A DNA stretch of 64,000 nucleotides from the NCBI RefSeq assembly GCF_030867095.1, contig NW_026775392.1:1-64000 (forward strand). Direction: 5' to 3'. How positions within the stretch are numbered: the stretch's first letter is position 1; each line of letters starts with the position of its first letter. Origin of the DNA: Alligator mississippiensis. Its lineage: Eukaryota; Chordata; Crocodylia; Alligatoridae. A model generated the notes under the pieces. The model did not search any database. It saw only the letters and a program-made list of their open reading frames with translations, and was not told the DNA's origin. Position numbers and translations under genes: made by a program. Positions 56,293-64,000 of the stretch are shown here, piece by piece.

Positions 56293-57246
56293 CTATATTC
56301 TTCCAAAGGCCTTGTACCTTTGCAGCACTCTGCCCAGGGCTCCCTTCACCTCCCTGTTGTGCAGACTGTAGATAAGGGGATTCAGCATGGGGTTGAGAAC
56401 AGCGTAGAAGACAGAAACCACCTTGTCCTTGTCTGGGGAGTGCTGTGCCTGGGGCTGCATGTACATGAACATCCCCGTCCCATAGAATATGGTCACCACA
56501 GTCATGTGAGAGGAGCACGTGGAGAAGGCTTTCTGGCGCCCTGCCGCAGAGCCAATCTTCAGTATAGCCTGGATGATGCCAATGTAAGACACCAGGACAA
56601 GGAAGAGAGGGACCATGAGGGTGAAGAAACCACCTATAAACAATATTCCCTCTGCGTAGGAGGTATTCTCACAGGATATCTTGATAAGGGCCGGGCTTTC
56701 ACAGAAGGAATGATTGATGACATTGGGGCCACACAGCACTGGCCACAAGAAAGGTAAAGGAACGGCCATTGCCAGGAAGCCAGTTGCCCATGAAGCTGTT
56801 GCCAGGTTGATGCACACTCTCCTGTTCATGATAGTATTGTAGCGCAGGGGGTTGCATATGGCTACATAGCGGTCAAAAGCCATCGCTGTGAGGATGAAGC
56901 ATTCAGCAGAGCCCAGGAACACAGTGACGAATGCCTGAGTTCCACACAGCTCGTAGGAGATGCTTTTGCTCCCTGTTATGATGTTAGTCAGCATTTTAGG
57001 GACCACAATAGAGACATAGCAGATATTCAAGAAGGCCAGGTTGCTGAGGAAGAAGTACATAGGGGTGTGCAGTTGAGAGTCCAAGGAGGCCAGTGTGATT
57101 ATAGTGAGGTTTCCCAGCACAGTGACACCGTAGACCAGGGAAAACACCACCAAGATGAGCCACTGCAGCTCTTGCTGGTTAGACAGTCCCAGCAAAACAA
57201 CCTCTATAACCACACTGTGGTTCCCCCTTCCCACCTTGCTCTCCCT
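56293..57246 (-). pseudogene. Olfactory receptor, class II, start codon lost
   Basis: Inverted duplicate of the receptor at 39.4-40.4 kb. The reading frame is open through all seven helices and keeps GNHS (N-glycosylation site), LHTPMYFFLSNLAFLN, an intact MAFDRYVAICNPLRY, KAFSTCSSHMTVV and NPLIYSLHN, and ends soon after at YKAFGRI. The codon matching the ATG of the other copy is AGG (57246-57244). No in-frame ATG precedes TM1 back to an upstream in-frame stop near 57360. It is therefore probably a young pseudogene. A start in an upstream exon spliced at the kept TTTCTGCAGG site is the alternative. SLRN has become SLHN. Confidence 0.8.
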
Positions 57247-59640
57247 GCTAGACCCAGAATTGTGTAGGCCACATGTGGACGGACATATGCACAGGCCTGC
57301 AGAAAGGGACAAAAGGAATTGTGGGTTAGAATGACAGCATGGGAATTGACCCTGATGTTAGGAAATGTTGCACAACGAGTAGCAGTAGAGATTCAATCTG
57401 CCACCTCTTGAGTTGGAAACACAGGGTTTAAGTAGGTGGTTTGAGAGACCTCCTATGCAGGTTTGCCTGTAAAAGGAAACAAATATCCTACTGGGACTTC
57501 AGGGATGTTGAACTGAGTGGTGAAACAAGTCCAGAGGTGAAACTACACCAAGGTCTGAGCGTGGTAAAAATTTACACAGAGTAGTATAATCATAATATGC
57601 CCAGTGCATCAGAACTGACCCACAGATTTTACCTAGCTCTATAAATGCAATACCTGCATTCAGCACAACAAAAAACAACGGATGCATTCCCTCTTGGTTT
57701 TTTTCTGTCAATCCTAAACAATCTTGTTCTTGTGCTAGCTTCCCAGAGCACATGCTATGAGAATTTAATTCTAGACCATCAAATGACCAGAGAGGAAACA
57801 CTCCTCAGGAACATTACTTCTTGCTCATATGTGAAGCAGTGATTAACCAGCAGTGGCACTTCCCAAAGTAAGGAAGGGTGACAGATTTTGGCCCACAGTG
57901 AGTGGACATAGGGAGCTCTGTAGAGTTGATATTTTGGCGGGGTGAATTGCTCTTCTCGCTCTCCTCTCTGCACACAACAGAGTGTGCCAGATTGCCATGG
58001 CCCCTCACACACTGAGCACCCATGCCATCCTGAATTGTTCCATGCAGTTAACTCATTGTGAGTTTCTGGGGAGGAAGGTGCTATTCAGAGTGAGTTTGGG
58101 TATCCAAATTTGACCGTAAGAGACTAGAGATGAGAGAGTATCCCATATCCTGGACTGAACTCTAGGCACAAAGGTGACTTGTTTCTGAAAGTACATTGCA
58201 CATCCTTCTGCCTTTAATTTTGAAGAGTCTGTCAGTGCTTTCTGTGGAGCATTAGGGGAAAAGGCAAGAGCAGGAGGCAACTGATCACTGGAATGGCTCA
58301 AGTAACATTAAGACCATGTTGCCAAAGCAAGTCTGACTTTTGATTCAGAAAAGCAGAATAGCTCTGGTTTCTGAAGTGGATCATGGCAGTGCTGTTCCCC
58401 TACAGATGTGCCTGGCACACACACGAGAGCACTTGCTGCAGTATGGAGGAGACTTGGTGAGACACGGTGCTCCTTGCAAGAAATGCAAAGCAAAGCCTCG
58501 CACAGCAATCCTGGACAGGACTACGGATCTTAGTTCTGCTCTGGACACACCCTGGCCATGCCAAACTCTTCGTATACCTAGGGATTTGTTAGACTCACAG
58601 GACCACAAACTGTGGGCTCAGCCCCTCAATGAGCTGTGTCCCAGGGAAGTCAGATGGAGTGGAGAGAGAGCAGTGCCAGCCAGGACAGAGCCCCTCATCT
58701 GTGCAGACTGCCGGCCCTGGAAGTCCCAAGAGTCAGCAGAGACAGAAACAGGCACAAAAAGGTAATCAAAGGGAATCTCAACTCACCTGCTACAATGCAG
58801 TCAAGTTCAGATGTCAGCATTTGAGCAGGGTGAGAGCCACCTCCTATGAGACAAGCTAAATCTTACTGGAACGACACCCAGAAATTAAGTCTTTGAGCCT
58901 CCCTTGCAAGAAGGCTGGTAATGCAGCTCTGTACTATTAAGCTAAGAGATGCAGAATGCTCCAGGGACGGTCTCCCAAACACACAATGACGTCAATGCAT
59001 AGCTTTTACTGTAGACACCTCTCCCTGTATTTCACTTTTAAGATGACACAATATTTTTTGGATCAGCTGTTTAGTGTTACCGTGAACCCCACAACTGGAC
59101 ACAGTGCGTTGTTTTCACTTGACTCCTTTCAGAAACTCTTTCCAGGATTTCTGAATTAGAGTATGCTAAGATGTAAATGTTTTTTTTCCTTAACTCATCT
59201 GTATATTGCATGTTGACTAGGGATAGTTCCAAGTTTATTTGCAACACAAACACAGGATGAGATATGAACTCATGGTGTGTTATAACATGAGGGAGCACCG
59301 CATGTTATGGATTTGGTGTTGGGGAACACAATGGACAGAACAGAAGTGTCTGATGCATTACTACAAAGGTCAGACCGAAAGTAATAGCTCTTGGATTTTT
59401 TAATATTATTGAAAAAATACTTAACTAGGCACAGATACAGTGTACATTGATGTTGAACACACAGCTATTTTCTAACGTATCCCCCTCTCTATCAAAGGCA
59501 TTTGTGCACTGGCAAACAAGGACATGTATCCTGATATTGTATGAGGGTCAGTCAGAAAGTTATGCATCATAATTTTTACCTCCTAAGTATGCTGTAGACA
59601 TGGAGGGCATTCTGCTTGATCTCTTGCCTAAGGGGGCCAT
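56310..59640 (-). repeat. Large inverted duplication, right arm
   Basis: Reverse complement of 36839-40330, covering the receptor gene, its flank and mariner-like sequence. The outer edge falls within a mariner transposase remnant near 59640, which continues past the edge only in this arm. The inner edges lie near the 3' ends of the two receptor genes, where their C-termini diverge. Confidence 0.85.
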
Positions 59641-60020
59641 TGTCAAAACAGAGATCTATGTCACGACCCTAAAGAAACTGAAATAGTGCCTGCAAAGAGC
59701 CTGTCCTGATAGAGATGTGCCCCTGGTGCTGCTTCTGCATGATAATGCTTGTCCACATACATGTCTTGGAAAAAGACAACTGATGATGAAGGAAACTGTT
59801 GGAAAATAACTTGTGTGGTCAGCAATGCTGTAGAATTTTTTTGTGCAAGTTTATCATTCTTTCAATGATATTTGGCTGAGAAAAAAAGAGAAGTTATTGC
59901 TGTCTTACTGGCTCTGGTATTTTCTGGACATTTCATTGGTGCTTGGTGTGGTGATGCTAAACACAAGGGCATATACAAACATGCTGGGCAACTTTGCCAA
60001 ATTAAAGCATGGGCCCACAT
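59545..60020 (+). mobile_element. Mariner-type DNA transposon remnant
   Basis: GAGGGTCAGTCAGAAAGTTA at about 59544 is a mariner-type end and follows TA-rich sequence. It is followed by transposase remains: VDMEGILLDLLPKGAIV, YVTTLKKLK, then LLHDNACPHT, the D-motif region of the mariner DDD catalytic core. A stop interrupts it after LKKLK, and the N-terminal half is missing. Confidence 0.7.
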
Positions 60021-60220
60021 AATTTTAAGTAGTCCTTGTTAGGCTAAACCCTGGATAATCCACCAAAGTGAGTGTATTCCACTTAGCAGAAAATGACAAC
60101 ACTTTGCCCCTGGTAATAAGGAGCCAGGCAGCTGTGAACATGCTATCCCTCCGCCTGCCCATAAGTCAAATTTCTACTCCTTACCTTCTGCTTCTATTTC
60201 ACTCCCACTCTGCCCCACCC

Positions 60221-60221
<1 letters not shown>

Positions 60222-60278
<57 letters not shown>
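60222..60278 (+). repeat. (CA)n microsatellite
   Basis: About 28 uninterrupted CA units, likely polymorphic. Confidence 0.97.
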
Positions 60279-60279
<1 letters not shown>

Positions 60280-60379
60280 TGGCCATCCAAAATGATCTGG
60301 TTATCTCGTGGGAGCTACTTGGAGAAAACTAAGCAGCTACATAAGGCTGGGCAACCCATGGAGCTACGCTCTGCTAGGA

Positions 60380-60500
60380 CAAGGGCAGGCAAAATATGGC
60401 CCGCAGGCTCAATCTGGCCTGCCAGGCAATTTCATCCTGACCACGAACACCCACCAACTAACTGCGCCCTGCCCAGCCTGTGTGCCTCATTCCCGCCCTC
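60380..60500 (+). mobile_element. hAT-type element fragment
   Basis: CAAGGGCAGGCAAAATATGG, then CCCGCAGGC, repeats the hAT end seen at 53765-53951. The right end is missing, and the CR1 element begins about 100 bases on. Confidence 0.5.
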
Positions 60501-60599
60501 ATTCAAGGGCCGTGGCCCAGCCAGCACACAAGGAAGGGAAGGGGTCTACCTCTTTATGTGAAGGAGCAGTATACTTCCCTACAAGCAGAGATTGGCACC

Positions 60600-63250
60600 C
60601 AAGGAGGACAACTTGAGACCCTCTGAGTTAGAATATGGGGAGTGTGTGATGAAGGGGATATAACTGTAGGTGTCTATTACAGACCTCCTAGCTGGGAGGA
60701 AGAGCTTGACCACAAATTTGCTAGGGAACTGGCAGAGGCTGCACGCTCTCAGTGCATGGTTGTCATGGGCGGCTTCAACCACCCTGACATCTCATGGGAA
60801 GAGCATTCAGCCAAATCTGATCAATCACGAAGCTTCCTCACTTGCATTGGTGAACTCTATTTGACCCAAGAAATCTACGGGCCGACAAGAGGTAAGGCAC
60901 TACTGGATCTGGTACTGGCCAAAGGGGATTATCTAGTCAGTGACCTGAGGATCGAAGGAAAGCTTGGTGACGGTGATCATAAGTTGATCGCTTTCTCTAT
61001 CCATCACAAAGCTGACAAATAAGTCAGCAATGCAGAAATCTTTGACTTCAGGAAAGCTGACTTTCACAAGCTCAGGAGGTTGGTCGTTGAGGCTCTGAGA
61101 GACCATGATCTGACAGGGAGGGGAGTCCATGACGAGTGGTCGCTCCTTAAGGGCGTGATCCTAACAGCACAAAAGAAGTCCATTGCAGCCCATAGGAAAG
61201 ATAGAAAAAGGGCTGGAAGACCCCCTTGGCTCATTAGGGAACTCATGGACCTCCTGAATCTGAAAGAGAAGCTTCTAAAGGATGGAAGCTGGAACCACCC
61301 CTAAGGAGGATTATGCAGCACAGGCCCACACCTGTAGGGAGCAGACCAGAAAAGCCAAGGCTGAAACCAAACTCAAACTGGCAATGGGAATCAAGGACAT
61401 TAAAAAGTCCTTTTTTAAATATATGGGAAGTCGGAAAAAAAAAAACAAAGGCAACGTCGGACCCTTGCTGAACCAAATGGGGCTACTAACAAGTGACACC
61501 CAGGAGAAAGCTAATCTCCTCAACGATTACTTTGCATCAGTTTTCCACCAGCCCAAGGGGATCACTCTACATGACAGGATGCAGGACTACCAGGGTAAGG
61601 GCAATCATATGCCTATAATTGGTGAAGATCTTGTGAGCAAACAGCTTGAGAGGCTGGACATCCACAAGTCAGCTGGCCCAGATGGAATGCACCCAAGAGT
61701 GCTAAAAGCCTTGACTGACGTCACAGCACAACCAATGGCAAGGTTATCTGAGATCTCGTGGTGCTCAGGAGAGGTTCCTGAAGAATGGAAGAGGGCCAAT
61801 GTGGTGCCTATCTTAAAGGAAGGAAGGAAGGAAGGAAGGAAGGAAGGAAGGAAGGAAGGAAGGAAGGAAGGAAGGAAGATCCAGGGAACTACAGGACAAT
61901 CAGTTTGACCTCAAACCCCGGAAAGATCTTGGAAAAAATCATCAAAGAAACCATTAACAACAAGCTAACAGAAGACAATGTTCTGAGAGAGAGCCAACAT
62001 GGCTTTGTTGCGAGTAGGTCTTGCCTGACCAACCTAATTTCCTTCTATGCCCGGTGATGCATCACCTGCAGAAAGAAAAAAAAGGTTGATTTCATATATT
62101 TAGATTTTAAAAAAGCCTTTGACTTGGTCTCCCAGGGTGTCCTCATGATAAAATTGGGGAACTGCTGCCTCGACAACCTTATGGTCTGATAGCTGGGAAA
62201 CTGGCTCTGTGGTTGGACCTAGAGAGTGATAGTCGATGGAACACAGTCAACATGATGCATGGTGACTAGTGGCATCCCCCAGGGCTCAGGACTAGGACCA
62301 TTATTCTTTAATATAGTCATAAATGAGCTGGATTCAGGTGTCAGAATCAGACTGGCTAAATTCACAGATGACGTCAATTTATGGGGAAGTGCAGTCATGC
62401 TGAGGATAGGCTGGCAATTCAGGCCAACTTGGACAGGCTCACAAGGTGGGTGGATAAAAACCTGATGACATTCAACACAGAGAAATGCAAGGTACTCCAC
62501 CTTGGGAGAAAAAACCCACATCACACTTATCAGCTCAGCAGTGCTACACGCACTAGCTCCACAACCAAAAGAGACTGGGGGGTCACAATTGACCACATGA
62601 TGAACATGAGCCACCAATACGATGCCGCAGCCAGCAAAGCAAATAAAACTTTGCTTACATCTACTGATGCATCTCAAGCAAGACCCAAGAAGTCATCCTC
62701 CCACTTTACTCAGCCTTGGTGACGGCTGCAGCTGGATTGCTGCATCCAATTCTGGGCTCCACACTTTAGAAAGGATATAGAGAAGCTTGAGAGAGTCCAG
62801 AAGAGAGCCACAAACATGAGTAGAGGTCAAGAGGACAGGCCTTATGAGAAGAGGCTGAGAGGCATGGGACTCTTCAGCCTGGGGGAGCAATGACTCAGGG
62901 GTGATTTGGCAGTCTATAGGTATATATGGGGTGTGCATCAGGAACTGGGAGAATGCCTGTTCACCAAGGCACCCCAAGGGAAGATGAGGTCTAATGGTCA
63001 CAAACTGCTGGAAGACCATTTTCAACTGGACATAAGGAAAAACTTCTTTACAGTCCGAGTCTCCAGAGTCTGGAATAGATTCCCCCCAGAAGCGGTGCAA
63101 GCACCTACTCTGGATACCTTTAAGAAACACTTGGATGCTTATCTCGCTGAGGTCATCTGACGCCAGCAGACCTCCTGCCTCTTGGGCATGGGGCTGGACC
63201 TGATGATCTCACGAGGTCCCTCCCAGCTCTAAAGTCTATGAAATCTATGA
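60600..63250 (+). mobile_element. CR1 LINE, 2.6 kb, 5'-truncated
   Basis: Parts in order: the endonuclease domain from YYRPPSWEE (about 60670), through GGFNHPDISWEE and KLGDGDHKLI; then the pre-RT segment (FFKYMGSRKKKNKG, LLNDYFASVFHQP); reverse transcriptase with DIHKSAGPDGMHPRVL, EWKRANVVPILK, GFVASRSCLTNLI, LDFKKAFDLVS, SGIPQGSGLGPLFFN and FTDDVNLWG, where the usual FADD is FTDD. The C-terminal part ends in LDAYLAEVI at about 63157. The 3' UTR finishes with TCTATGAAA repeats at 63235-63250. Several stops and shifts make it inactive. The N-terminal endonuclease and ORF1 are missing, as is normal for truncated CR1 insertions. Confidence 0.9.
61818..61878 (+). repeat. (GGAA)n microsatellite inside CR1
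   Basis: About 15 GGAA units replace the short lysine-rich stretch between VPILK and DPGNYR of the reverse transcriptase, so the repeat grew from coding sequence after insertion. Confidence 0.95.
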
Positions 63251-64000
63251 AACTTCTGGGTGCGGCTGCTGCTGACACTACTGCAGCCATTGGGGGACCT
63301 GTTCAGCCTCCCGTGTCCCAGCAGCTTCTCCTATCTCCTTGTGGCAGCACTTGCTCTGGGAAGCAGGTAAGGAAGTGGTTGGAGCAGGGGGAGGCAGAGT
63401 TACAGCTGGGCAGGTGTGCAAAGCATGGGGCTAGTGAGAATATGAAGCCCGCGCCCACTGGAGCAGCAGGAGTGTGGAGCTTGGGTGGGTAGAGTGTGGG
63501 TGTGAGGGAAGGTGGGGGTGTGTGGGGATCCTCCCAGACACTCCCCCTATGGCACACAGGCCCCACCGTGAGTGGCAGCAGCAGCAGCAACAGGAGCTTG
63601 GGGCACACGTGACCTGCGTAGCTTCTGCTGCCTGGCAGCGCACAGGTCTGGCCACCACTGCACATGGTGGCAAAGAGTGTAGCCAAGCCTTCCCGCCTCT
63701 ATCGCACAAGGCTCCCTGCAGGGCACACGTAGCTCCCAGCACTCGTGCGTCACCGGGGGAAGCCACGTGCGATGGAGCCGGCTGCCTTCCCCGCCCCCTG
63801 CTGTGCAGGTCCCCAGGCTGCTGGGAAGTAGCAGGGCGGGACTCCCCCCCACTTCCAGTGGAGTTCCAAGGACTTGCACGGCAGCCAGTGGGGAAGGCAG
63901 CTGGCTCCATTGTACAGGTCTATCCTCGGTGGCACACGAGTGCCAGGAGCTGCATGTACACCATGGGGAACCCCCCACAATAGAGGTGGGCTGGCCTGGC
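63251..64000. other. GC-rich sequence, unassigned
   Basis: Long overlapping frames on both strands arise from GC richness. The stretch is similar in texture to the blocks at 8.0, 15.1 and 54.5 kb. No splice pattern or domain supports a gene. Confidence 0.4.

Noticed and set aside
36839-59640. Possibility that the two receptor loci are an ordinary tandem OR cluster
   Set aside because: The flanks match in inverted orientation over kilobases, so segmental inverted duplication explains it better.
63474-63983. A 169-codon plus-strand frame near the end of the window
   Set aside because: Low-complexity GC-rich stretch open on both strands, with no motif or splice support.
1-64000. CRISPR arrays, operons or other prokaryotic systems
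   Set aside because: No regularly spaced direct repeats with unique spacers; tRNA promoters, introns and LINEs show that the DNA is vertebrate.

Overview
The window looks like a piece of a reptile nuclear genome, most likely crocodilian or another archosaur/turtle-grade sauropsid. This is inferred from the many 5'-truncated CR1 LINEs, the hAT and mariner fragments, solo retroviral LTRs, a Ty3/gypsy element of the Gmr1 type, intron-bearing genes and type II olfactory receptors. Nothing in it is bacterial. Only a few percent is host coding sequence.

Layout. 1-2.9 kb: a CR1 remnant, an LTR-like stretch split by a retroviral solo LTR with a perfect 6-bp target duplication, then a threonine-tRNA-like fossil. 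2.9-7.2 kb: mostly unrecognised sequence with an arginine-tRNA-like fossil. 7.2 kb: a tRNA-Ser(UGA) gene. 9.36-14.2 kb: a perilipin gene (PLIN3-like) with a TATA promoter, a probable non-coding first exon, five coding exons and a poly(A) signal; exons for the N-terminal PAT half are not visible. 14.2-19.3 kb: a GC-rich dispersed repeat, an orphan exon-like segment and a complete hAT-type element (16.8-17.4 kb). 19.6-25.3 kb: a broken Gmr1-like Ty3/gypsy element on the minus strand with integrase upstream of reverse transcriptase, itself interrupted by about 1.4 kb of foreign sequence. 25.4 kb: a well-formed tRNA-Ala(CGC) gene with a T6 terminator.

25.6-36.8 kb: fold-back and pogo-like DNA transposon pieces, CR1 fragments, an arginine tRNA pseudogene, two degenerate minisatellites (about 52 bp and about 60 bp periods), and one arm of a roughly 460-bp inverted repeat whose partner lies at 43.4 kb. 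36.8-59.6 kb: a large inverted duplication. Two arms of about 3.5 kb (about 36.84-40.33 kb and 56.31-59.64 kb) each carry an olfactory receptor gene and its 5' flank, in opposite orientation and about 16 kb apart. The copies carry different lesions: the left receptor keeps its start codon but has DLY instead of DRY; the right one keeps DRY but has lost its ATG. Between the arms lie an echo of the receptor flank, CR1 LINEs, three solo LTRs and hAT elements. 59.5-64 kb: a mariner remnant, a CA microsatellite, a 2.6-kb CR1 element with endonuclease and reverse transcriptase remains and a GGAA expansion inside it, then a GC-rich tail.

The genes do not form a pathway. The perilipin gene (lipid droplet coat), two tRNA genes and the olfactory receptor pair are independent loci in repeat-rich DNA. 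All family calls come from reading translations and motifs; no database search was possible.
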